From the NCBI GenBank assembly GCA_027023145.1, contig JALVWV010000292.1, positions 1-6,918 on the forward strand: a stretch of DNA of 6,918 nt, given 5' to 3'. Shown in pieces: positions 1-5,829 of this stretch (the first letter of the stretch is position 1; each line of letters opens with the position of its first letter). A program made the position numbers and the translations under genes. Source of the DNA: Campylobacteraceae bacterium. GTDB taxonomy: Bacteria > Campylobacterota > Campylobacteria > Campylobacterales > Sulfurovaceae. A model generated the notes under the pieces. The model was not told where the DNA came from. It saw only the letters and a program-made list of their open reading frames with translations, and searched no databases.

Positions 1-488
1 AAATGCATCCCTTCTACCCGCTGAAATCGGCCAAATTGGTAGCGGATTTCGGGGATGAACGCCATTACTATTACAACGATCCCAAGAAAGAGATTTCGCG
101 TTCGTATCACCTCGGCTACGATCTGGCCAGTGTACGTCACGCTCCCATTATCGCCTCCAACGCTGGCAAAGTGCTCTACGCAGCCAAAAACGGCATCTAT
201 GGTAACATGCCGCTGATCGACCATGGCTTCGGGCTGGCAACGCTCTACGGACACTGTTCACAGATTCTCGTGGAGAAAGGGGATGAGGTGATCGCCGGGC
301 AGATGATCGCTCGAACCGGGAAAACCGGTTTGGCGCTGGGAGATCATCTCCACTTTGGTGTCCTTGTACATGGGATCGAAGTGTGGCCGATGGACTGGAT
401 GAAGGGAAACTGGATCCACAAAAACATCGATCAGGTCTTCAAAAAAGCCGATAAAATCATCGCCAAAGATACGAAGAAAAAGTCATGA
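1..488 (+). CDS. M23-family zinc metallopeptidase (peptidoglycan endopeptidase), C-terminal part, 5' partial
   Basis: The frame is open at the left edge, so this is the C-terminal 161 residues or so of a longer protein; the ATG at position 3 is probably internal. The fragment is a complete LytM/M23 catalytic domain. Numbering from that ATG, the zinc ligands are H36 and D40 in HLGYD and H117 in the HLH motif, with H84 (LYGH) and H115 as the likely catalytic histidines. M23 enzymes of this kind cut peptide cross-links in peptidoglycan and act in the periplasm. Campylobacterota members such as H. pylori Csd proteins and C. jejuni Pgp enzymes shape the cell, and the C. jejuni counterpart in this gene position is, from memory, Cj0131. 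The C-terminal tail is lysine-rich. The stop codon overlaps the next gene's start in an ATGA. Family assignment is firm; the exact subgroup is not, because the N-terminal domains lie outside the window. Confidence 0.93.
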   Translation, partial: MHPFYPLKSAKLVADFGDERHYYYNDPKKEISRSYHLGYDLASVRHAPIIASNAGKVLYAAKNGIYGNMPLIDHGFGLATLYGHCSQILVEKGDEVIAGQMIARTGKTGLALGDHLHFGVLVHGIEVWPMDWMKGNWIHKNIDQVFKKADKIIAKDTKKKS

Positions 489-931
489 TACTCTTGATCA
501 ACCCTATCGCCGTCCCGATGCAGATCGGATGTTACGATAACGATTATCGGGTGTGTACCCGGACGTTTGAAGGGCGGGCTTCAGACGTGCTACTCGGGGC
601 ACTGGAGGCGTTGATAGCTGAGTTTGCCGTTGAGCGGATTATTTATGCCAGTGGGCCGGGGAGTTATATGGCGATCAAGCTCACCTACATTACGCTGGCA
701 ACCCTGGAGACGTTGCGTGGGATCCCTTTTGGGGCGTGCAGTGCATTTACCCTCAATGCCAATCGGCCAATCCGTGCTATGGGACACCTGTACTTCGTCA
801 AAGAAAAAGAGACTATAATAACACAAAAATTTGACGAACACGTCCCGCAGGAATTTGGGTTGCCCAACTATCTAGGCGATCTCGAGATCGAATCCGAGAA
901 TACCCCTCTGTACATCCTTCCTGTGGTATAA
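485..931 (+). CDS. tsaB: Short TsaB-like protein (t6A tRNA modification complex partner)
   Basis: This 148-residue protein looks like the N-terminal half of TsaB, the inactive ASKHA-fold partner that supports TsaD in making N6-threonylcarbamoyladenosine (t6A) at position 37 of ANN-decoding tRNAs. The first strand (ILLINPIAVPMQIGCY) corresponds to the usual ILAIDTA-type opening. GPGSYMAIK at residues 57-65 corresponds to the TsaB signature GPGSFTGLR, followed by a helix and a second strand (GIPFGACSAF). Typical TsaB is about 220-230 residues, so most of the second lobe is absent; the last 50 residues look unrelated to it. The start is the ATG overlapping the peptidase stop, with only an A-rich weak ribosome-binding site, suggesting coupling. 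The gene sits directly before thrB, as the Campylobacter Cj0133 gene does from memory. Placement in the TsaB superfamily is likely; retention of function is inferred. Confidence 0.72.
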   Translation: MILLINPIAVPMQIGCYDNDYRVCTRTFEGRASDVLLGALEALIAEFAVERIIYASGPGSYMAIKLTYITLATLETLRGIPFGACSAFTLNANRPIRAMGHLYFVKEKETIITQKFDEHVPQEFGLPNYLGDLEIESENTPLYILPVV

Positions 932-935
932 AAGG
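931..935 (+). promoter_or_regulatory. Ribosome binding site for thrB (supports GTG start)
   Basis: AAAGG lies six bases before the GTG at 942 and supports that codon as the thrB start. The first A is also the last base of the tsaB stop codon. The translation from GTG begins with the expected homoserine kinase N-terminus (LISVPATSANLGPGFD), so no other start fits better. Confidence 0.55.
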
Positions 936-941
936 CTGCCT

Positions 942-1823
942 GTGCTCATCAGTGTTCCTGCTACCAGTGCCAATCTGGGACCCGGTTTTGATACGCTGGG
1001 TTTGGCGATTGATCTCCGTAATGAGATCCTCATCAAACCGTCACGATTTTTGAGTCTCTCTACCCATGGAGAGGGGGATGACAATCCCCGAATCAAGAAG
1101 AATACCCTCTTTTTACATATTTTCAACAAATACTACCGCCGTCTCAGCGGCAAACACAACACGTTCCGATTTGAGTTTGCCAACCGCATCCCGATTTCAC
1201 GAGGTTTGGGAAGCTCCTCCGCAGTCATCGTGGCCGCCATCACCGCCGCTTATGCTGCCGCCGGTGCCAAATACAATAAGCGGGAAATCCTCAATCAGGC
1301 TTTGAAGTTCGAACACCACCCGGACAACATCACACCAGCCGTAATGGGAGGATTCAACGTCGCCTGCCTCGAAGGGGATCGGGTTTTCAGCAAAAAACGT
1401 CGCATGCCCGGCTACCTGCGTGCGGTGTTGGTTGTCCCGAATCGGACGATCTCGACCAACCGCTCCCGTCATGTCCTCCCCAAGGTTTACCCTAAAGAGG
1501 AGATGGTCTATTCTCTCTCCAGAGCAGCGTATATGACAGCCCTGTTTATGAGTGAATCGTGGGATCAGCTTCGCATCGCCTCCAAGGATAAGATCCATCA
1601 AGATCGACGGATGAAAATGATGCCCGATCTCTTCGATGTGCAAAAGATCGCACTGGCCAATGGTGCTCTGATGAGCACTCTCTCCGGGAGCGGTTCGACG
1701 TTTTTCTCCCTCTGCTATGAGGACGATGCCGATACGATCGCACAAGCTCTCTCCAAGCGCTTTCCTCACTATCGGGTACTGATTCATTCGCTGGATAATC
1801 ACGGAGTCACCGTCAAGAGTTAA
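942..1823 (+). CDS. thrB: Homoserine kinase
   Basis: ThrB phosphorylates L-homoserine with ATP to O-phosphohomoserine, the substrate of threonine synthase, in the cytoplasm. The 293-residue length is normal for the bacterial GHMP-kinase type. Visible family signatures are the N-terminal PATSANLGPGFDTLGLA (residues 6-22), the GHMP ATP-binding loop PISRGLGSSSA (84-94), EHHPDN (124-129) with the following TPAVMGG, and the C-terminal LSGSGST loop (247-253), which corresponds to the third GHMP motif. The start is a GTG with AAAGG six bases upstream. Ten bases separate it from the tsaB stop, consistent with one transcript. No threonine biosynthesis partner is in the window; carriage next to translation genes is the usual arrangement in Campylobacterota as far as I recall. 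Key motifs are all intact, so the protein should be active. Confidence 0.96.
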   Translation: MLISVPATSANLGPGFDTLGLAIDLRNEILIKPSRFLSLSTHGEGDDNPRIKKNTLFLHIFNKYYRRLSGKHNTFRFEFANRIPISRGLGSSSAVIVAAITAAYAAAGAKYNKREILNQALKFEHHPDNITPAVMGGFNVACLEGDRVFSKKRRMPGYLRAVLVVPNRTISTNRSRHVLPKVYPKEEMVYSLSRAAYMTALFMSESWDQLRIASKDKIHQDRRMKMMPDLFDVQKIALANGALMSTLSGSGSTFFSLCYEDDADTIAQALSKRFPHYRVLIHSLDNHGVTVKS

Positions 1824-1834
1824 TCTCTTTTGGG

Positions 1835-1840
1835 TATAAT
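1835..1840 (+). promoter_or_regulatory. Candidate sigma-70 -10 box before ylxR-infB-rbfA-rimP
   Basis: A perfect TATAAT, preceded by a T-rich run and GGG (CTCTTTTGGGTATAAT), lies in the short gap after the thrB stop. Campylobacterota promoters typically have a strong -10 box with an AT-rich upstream stretch and no conserved -35 box, and this fits; no TTGACA-like hexamer is present at the usual distance. Transcription would be expected to start near 1846-1849, at or just inside the chosen ylxR start codon at 1845. The message would therefore be leaderless for ylxR, or would mainly serve infB and the genes after it. This is prediction from sequence only. Confidence 0.42.
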
Positions 1841-1844
1841 AGCG

Positions 1845-2093
1845 ATGCAAAAAAAGAGTCCCACCCGCATGTGTATCTCCTGTCGCACTCGAGAATCCCA
1901 AAACGATTTGATCCGACTACAGTCACGAGGCAGGCATGTTATACCTTTTTCCGGGACCGGTCGGAGCTTTTATCTCTGCCAGACGTGCGCGTCCAATGCC
2001 AAGCGAATGCGCGGCATCGCCAAGCGACTGGGGATAGAGAATGATGCATTGCTGACCATACTAAAGGAGTTTACCACCCATGGGGAAAATTAA
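1845..2093 (+). CDS. ylxR: YlxR/DUF448 family small basic protein
   Basis: This 82-residue basic protein carries the YlxR layout: an N-terminal KKSPTRMCISCR segment (matching the family's P-x-R-x-C-x-x-C-R), then LIRL, a glycine-rich turn (FSGTGRSFYLC), a second cysteine pair C45/C48, and a basic C-terminal helix. Family members are encoded beside infB or nusA in many bacteria, fold as small RNA-binding-type proteins, and in some species affect RNase P or gene expression. The exact role here is unknown. I chose the ATG at 1845. A TTG at 1830 would add five residues, but it lies upstream of the TATAAT box; the ATG at 1869 would remove the conserved KKSPTR segment. No clear ribosome-binding site precedes any of them. 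The 3' end overlaps infB by 14 bases, implying coupled translation. Confidence 0.82.
   Translation: MQKKSPTRMCISCRTRESQNDLIRLQSRGRHVIPFSGTGRSFYLCQTCASNAKRMRGIAKRLGIENDALLTILKEFTTHGEN
2063..2069 (+). promoter_or_regulatory. Ribosome binding site for infB
   Basis: AAAGGAG, a near-perfect match to the anti-Shine-Dalgarno sequence, lies inside the 3' end of ylxR, ten bases before the infB ATG at 2080. It is the strongest such site in the window and fixes the infB start, fitting the high demand for IF-2. Confidence 0.75.
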
Positions 2094-4794
2094 GATCCAG
2101 GAGATTGCAGCTGAAGCTGGAATATCCAACAACGAGGCGATTGCCAAAGCCAAAAAGCTTGGGTTTGATGTCAAAGTCGCTGGCAGTTCGATCACATTTG
2201 ATCAAGCAGAAATATTGATGGAATATGCCCTGACGGGCACACTACCCGCCGGGTTCAAAAAGCCGGGAGACGGTACCAAGATCACTGTCACCAAAAAAGC
2301 TAAGCCTGTTGAGAAAAAGCCAAAGCCGGAAGAGAAGCTTCCCGAAGAGGCGCCCCAGGCGGAGACCAAAGAGGTGGCCAAGCCGGCAAAAGCAGCTGAA
2401 GGCACTTCCAAGCCGAGAGCTTCTGAGCCTGCAGCTGAAACACCGAAACCAACACAGACGGAAACCGCGACTACACCGGAAGCCGCATCTTCAGAAGATA
2501 AGGTTCCTCAAGAAAAAGAGAGAACGGATGCTGTGAAAGCAGCCGAGAAAGCTCCTAAAGAAGAAGCCCCCAAAGCAACAGAGGAAGAACCCAAGCCTCG
2601 CCGTGTCCGACGCCCCATCGGTCGCGGCGGCATTACGATCGTCAAAAAGGCGAAACGAGCTCCAGTTCGCTCATCCAAAAATATTTCACTGGGCAATGCC
2701 CCCGCTGCCAGCCCGCACAGCAAGAAGAAAAAACCCAAGCGTCCGGTTGAAGCCAAAACCACTGGCGAAAAACTGGAAATTCTCGGCGATCGTGGACTGG
2801 GCGCAAGCGTCGAGCTTTACGAAGAGGAAGAAGTGGTCTTGCTGGACTTTTCCGATAAGAACATTTACGAAGAGATGAAGCGTCAGGAAGAGCGCCGTCG
2901 TGCTGAAGCCAAAAAACGTGAACAACAGCAGGGCAATATGTCAGCCGGTGCCCGCAAGTTCCAGCCTCAGCAGCGCCGATCGATCCGTCGTGGCGGCAAA
3001 AAGAAGCGGTATGTCCGCCAAGAAACACAAGAAAAGGTCAGTGTGGTCAAAATCCCCGAAGACGTTCGCGTCTATGAATTTGCCGAAAAAGTCGGCGTGA
3101 GTGTCAGTGAAGTGGTCAAAGTATTGTTTGCACTGGGAACCATGGTCACCAAAAACGACTTCCTTGATAAAGATTCGATCGAGATTCTTGCCGAGGAGTT
3201 TGAGGTTCAAGTTGAGACGATCAATCCGCTTGACGCACTCGATTATGTCGCGACCTACGATGAGATCGAAGACGAAGTATCCGAGACCCGTCCTCCGGTC
3301 ATTACGATCATGGGGCACGTCGATCATGGTAAAACTTCATTGCTGGATAAGATTCGTGCCACCAAAGTCGCCGACAAAGAGGCTGGAGGGATCACTCAGC
3401 ATGTGGGAGCCTACCAGGTCGAGAAAAACGGTCAGAAGATCACCTTCGTCGACACCCCGGGTCACTCAGCCTTTACCGAGATGCGCGCCCGTGGTGCGAT
3501 GGCAACCGATATTGCGATCATTGTGGTTGCAGCCGATGATGGGGTGATGCCTCAGACCAAGGAGTCAATCTCTCATGCCAAAGCGGCCGATGTGCCGATG
3601 ATTTTTGCAATCAACAAAATGGATAAAGAAGCGGCTAACCCCGACAATGTCAAATCGCAATTGTCCGAGATGGGCATCCTCTCAGTTGATTGGGGCGGTG
3701 AGTATGAATTTATCCCTGTCTCAGCCCATACCGGTATGGGGATCGACGATTTGCTCGAGACGATCCTCCTCCAGGCTGAAGTGATGGAACTCGAAGCCGA
3801 TCCGACACGTGCTGCCAAGGCGGTTGTTCTTGAGAGTTCGGTTGAGAAGGGTTTCGGTCCGGTCGCCAACGTTATCGTCAAAAACGGAACGCTCAACGTC
3901 GGGGATAATGTCATCGTCGGTACCACCTATGGGCGGGTACGTACCATGATCCTTGATGATGGTAGTCGTGTCAAGTCGATCGGTCCGAGTACGCCGGCAG
4001 CGGTAGTAGGACTCCAGGAAGTCCCGGAAGCTGGTGAAGTGATGATTGGTATGGAAAATGAAAAAGCGGCCAAAGAGATCGCTGACAAGCGTAAGGAGCT
4101 GGCACGCACCAAATTCCTCTCCAAGTCTACCAAAGTCTCCATCGACGAGCTGGGCTCCCTCATCGCTGAAGGGCAGATCAAGAAACTGCCTCTCATTGTC
4201 AAAGCCGATGTTCAGGGATCGCTCGAAGCGATCAAAGGTGCCCTGGCTGATCTGAAGAACGAAGAGGTCAAAGTCGAAGTGATCCATGACGGCGTGGGCG
4301 GCATCACCGAGAGCGATGTGACGCTGGCGGATGCGAGTGAAAATGCCATCATCGTTGGCTTTAACGTCCGCCCAACCGGTGCGGTCAAAAACAAAGCCAA
4401 AGACCTCGGGGTCGAGATCAAAGCCTACTCAATTATCTACGACTTGCTCGATGATGTTAAGGCGCTCCTCAGCGGCCTCATGAGCCCAGTCGTCAGTGAA
4501 GAGGTGACCGGTCAGGCCGAAGTGCGCGAGACCTTTATGGTCGCCAAAGTGGGCACCATCGCAGGATGTATGGTTACCGACGGTACCATTACCCGTGGAG
4601 CCGGAGCGCGTCTGATCCGGGATGGTGTGGTCGTCTACACCAGCCGCATCAGCTCACTCAAGCGCTTCAACGACGATGTCAAAGAGGTTCGCAGCGGCTT
4701 CGAGTGTGGTATCATGCTCGAAAACTTCAACGACATCAAGGTGGGCGATGTATTCGAGACCTTCAAAGAGGTGGAGGAACAGGCGAGCTTATGA
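2080..4794 (+). CDS. infB: Translation initiation factor IF-2
   Basis: IF-2 is the cytoplasmic GTPase that recruits initiator fMet-tRNA to the 30S subunit and promotes 50S joining. The 904 residues show an N-terminal IF2_N domain (about 1-50), a long Lys/Glu/Ala/Pro-rich linker (about 60-320), a second IF2_N-type domain (about 322-375, KIPEDVRVYEFAEKVGV), then the G domain. That has G1 GHVDHGKT 412-419, G2 GGITQH 436-441 with T439, G3 DTPGH 458-462 with the catalytic-type H462, G4 NKMD 512-515 and G5 SAHTG from 548. Domains II and III follow (VKADVQGSLEAI). The C-terminal fMet-tRNA-binding domain includes GFECGIMLENFNDIK, with C876. Every key residue is present. A strong AAAGGAG sets the start. 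The gene overlaps ylxR by 14 bases and rbfA by an ATGA. It lies between ylxR and the two 30S-assembly genes rbfA and rimP; nusA, a common neighbour in other phyla, is not here. Confidence 0.98.
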   Translation: MGKIKIQEIAAEAGISNNEAIAKAKKLGFDVKVAGSSITFDQAEILMEYALTGTLPAGFKKPGDGTKITVTKKAKPVEKKPKPEEKLPEEAPQAETKEVAKPAKAAEGTSKPRASEPAAETPKPTQTETATTPEAASSEDKVPQEKERTDAVKAAEKAPKEEAPKATEEEPKPRRVRRPIGRGGITIVKKAKRAPVRSSKNISLGNAPAASPHSKKKKPKRPVEAKTTGEKLEILGDRGLGASVELYEEEEVVLLDFSDKNIYEEMKRQEERRRAEAKKREQQQGNMSAGARKFQPQQRRSIRRGGKKKRYVRQETQEKVSVVKIPEDVRVYEFAEKVGVSVSEVVKVLFALGTMVTKNDFLDKDSIEILAEEFEVQVETINPLDALDYVATYDEIEDEVSETRPPVITIMGHVDHGKTSLLDKIRATKVADKEAGGITQHVGAYQVEKNGQKITFVDTPGHSAFTEMRARGAMATDIAIIVVAADDGVMPQTKESISHAKAADVPMIFAINKMDKEAANPDNVKSQLSEMGILSVDWGGEYEFIPVSAHTGMGIDDLLETILLQAEVMELEADPTRAAKAVVLESSVEKGFGPVANVIVKNGTLNVGDNVIVGTTYGRVRTMILDDGSRVKSIGPSTPAAVVGLQEVPEAGEVMIGMENEKAAKEIADKRKELARTKFLSKSTKVSIDELGSLIAEGQIKKLPLIVKADVQGSLEAIKGALADLKNEEVKVEVIHDGVGGITESDVTLADASENAIIVGFNVRPTGAVKNKAKDLGVEIKAYSIIYDLLDDVKALLSGLMSPVVSEEVTGQAEVRETFMVAKVGTIAGCMVTDGTITRGAGARLIRDGVVVYTSRISSLKRFNDDVKEVRSGFECGIMLENFNDIKVGDVFETFKEVEEQASL

Positions 4795-5168
4795 GTCCCG
4801 AAGCAATCAAGCTCAAGCGCACTGAATCGGTGCTAAAAGAACTCCTCCCCGAAGCCTTCGGCACCCTTGATGACTCGCGAATTAACGGCTTGAATGTCAC
4901 CGAAGTGGTTTGCTCACGCGGTCGCTACGATGCACGGGTTTATCTCGACCCTGCTGGCTTGAACGAGTCAGAACAGTTTGAAGCCCTGAAACAGTTGCGA
5001 AAGGTGAGTAATTATCTGAGTACCTATGTCCGGGACACCGAGGCATGGTACCGCGCTCCGAAATTCACGTTTGAATTTGACGATCAGCTCGAACGGATCG
5101 ATCGGATGGAGAAGCTCTTTGCTCAAATCGCTACCCAAAAAACCGAGGAGCCTTCGGATGAATCTTGA
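4791..5168 (+). CDS. rbfA: 30S ribosome-binding factor RbfA
   Basis: RbfA is a small KH-fold protein that binds the immature 30S subunit and helps the 16S rRNA 5' region and central pseudoknot mature, notably in the cold. The 125 residues start with a basic helix (IKLKRTESVLKELL), pass through the strand VYLDP (50-54), and end with the family-typical RAPKFTFEFDD (88-98) and the following LERIDRMEKLF helix. The length is normal. The frame stays open further upstream to 4566, but that part is shadow of infB. The ATG at 4791 overlaps the infB stop (ATGA) and has GGAGG at 4773-4777. The 13-base spacing is long, so coupling to infB translation probably matters. The last 11 bases overlap rimP. Identity is supported jointly by sequence and position. 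Confidence 0.92.
   Translation: MSPEAIKLKRTESVLKELLPEAFGTLDDSRINGLNVTEVVCSRGRYDARVYLDPAGLNESEQFEALKQLRKVSNYLSTYVRDTEAWYRAPKFTFEFDDQLERIDRMEKLFAQIATQKTEEPSDES
5145..5150 (+). promoter_or_regulatory. Ribosome binding site for rimP
   Basis: GAGGAG inside the 3' end of rbfA sits seven bases before the ATG at 5158. It decides the rimP start, since the same frame is open upstream to 5026 without a comparable site and that upstream part lies within rbfA. Confidence 0.6.
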
Positions 5169-5586
5169 GGATCAAATCGCCAAAATTGTTCAAGCAAACG
5201 GTGCCGAATTTTACGACACTGAGACAGCGACCGAAGCGGAGCAAACCGTCTATCGTGTCTACATCACCCATCCGGATGGGGTCACCCTCGATCTGTGTGC
5301 CGATATTTCCCGTGAGCTCTCTCCTTTCCTCGATGTTCATCCTCCGATGAGCGGTAAATACTTTCTTGAAGTGAGCTCCCCCGGCATCGAACGCCCCCTC
5401 ACTAAACCTCGCCATTTTCAGCAGGCTATCGGTGAAAAAGTTCGCCTCAAAGTCCCCGGACAGGATCGTCTTCGCGGTACATTGATTGCTGCTGATGATC
5501 ACGGGGTTACCGTCGAGACCAAACACGGCGAAGAGACGTATACTTATAATGAGATTGCCAAGGCTAAAACGTATTTTGAGTGGTAG
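5158..5586 (+). CDS. rimP: Ribosome maturation factor RimP
   Basis: RimP assists early 30S subunit assembly, acting before or with RbfA. The 142-residue protein shows the family layout: an N-terminal alpha/beta domain opening with a short helix (EDQIAKIVQANGAEFYD), the DLCADISRELSPFLD segment (45-59), and the signature YFLEVSSPGIERPL at 68-81. This is followed by KPRHFQQAIGEKVRLK and a C-terminal SH3-like barrel (RGTLIAADDHGVTVE). Length is usual for the family. It begins inside the end of rbfA and is the last gene of the translation block. In many other bacteria rimP heads a rimP-nusA-infB operon; here it follows rbfA and nusA is absent, an order also recalled for Campylobacter (Cj0136-Cj0138). 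No terminator is evident after the stop. Confidence 0.94.
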   Translation: MNLEDQIAKIVQANGAEFYDTETATEAEQTVYRVYITHPDGVTLDLCADISRELSPFLDVHPPMSGKYFLEVSSPGIERPLTKPRHFQQAIGEKVRLKVPGQDRLRGTLIAADDHGVTVETKHGEETYTYNEIAKAKTYFEW

Positions 5587-5595
5587 TTACTTGAC

Positions 5596-5601
5596 TATAA
5601 A
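5596..5601 (+). promoter_or_regulatory. Weak candidate -10 box before the small membrane protein gene
   Basis: TATAAA occurs in the 24-base gap after rimP. If used, transcription would start near 5607-5609, immediately before the ATG at 5611, giving an essentially leaderless message; no ribosome-binding site precedes that ATG. A TTGACT stands just upstream (5591-5596) but overlaps the box, so it cannot be its -35 element. Read-through from rimP is the simpler alternative. Confidence 0.2.
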
Positions 5602-5610
5602 ACTACACAG

Positions 5611-5814
5611 ATGAAGATATCCAAGCATAAAAAATTATTTTTCTTCTTGTTAGTAGTTGGTTCCATTATCCTTTTTCCAGAACAGATTTTTCCTGCCCTT
5701 GTAGGTATATTCCTTTTGCTTATTGTCCTGCTTCTGGTGGTTGAAGTGCTTTTAGATGTCTATATCATAGTTGCGATCATTCTCAAAAAGGACAGGGACA
5801 AAAAGAAAAAATAG
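5611..5814 (+). CDS. Small two-helix membrane protein of unknown function
   Basis: I do not recognise this 67-residue protein. It has a basic N-terminus (KISKHKK), a first hydrophobic segment at about residues 9-22, a short PEQIFP turn, a long second hydrophobic segment at about 29-58, and a highly charged lysine-rich tail (KKDRDKKKK). By the positive-inside rule both ends would lie in the cytoplasm. Two acidic residues, E45 and D49, sit one helical turn apart within the second segment, which is unusual for a simple anchor. The gene is about 34% G+C by my count, clearly lower than sampled stretches of infB and rimP (50-53%), partly because hydrophobic codons are T-rich. There is no clear ribosome-binding site. 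It converges on the glycosyltransferase-like gene, with 15 bases between stops. That it is a real gene is probable, not certain. Confidence 0.55.
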   Translation: MKISKHKKLFFFLLVVGSIILFPEQIFPALVGIFLLLIVLLLVVEVLLDVYIIVAIILKKDRDKKKK

Positions 5815-5829
5815 TCGAATGACGAAACC

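Noticed and set aside
315..331. Perfect short hairpin AACCGG-GAAAA-CCGGTT
   Set aside because: It is inside the M23 catalytic domain (RTGKTGL) with no T run after it; it is explained by coding sequence.
814..819. TATAAT hexamer inside tsaB as a possible thrB promoter
   Set aside because: It is within an A-rich coding stretch, has no -35-like partner, and lies over 120 bases from thrB. A chance match is as likely.
1197..1901. Long open frame (234 codons) on the minus strand opposite thrB
   Set aside because: It is antisense to a gene with every GHMP-kinase motif intact, the translation has no recognisable domain, and it also crosses into ylxR. It is a codon-bias shadow.
3721..4287. Minus-strand open frame of 188 codons opposite infB
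   Set aside because: It lies wholly within the conserved IF-2 G domain and domain II/III coding sequence, and its translation resembles no protein family.
5583..5606. Inverted repeat GTAGTT/AACTAC after the rimP stop, considered as a terminator
   Set aside because: The stem is only six pairs, mostly A-T, with a 12-base loop and no following T run, so it is unlikely to stop transcription.
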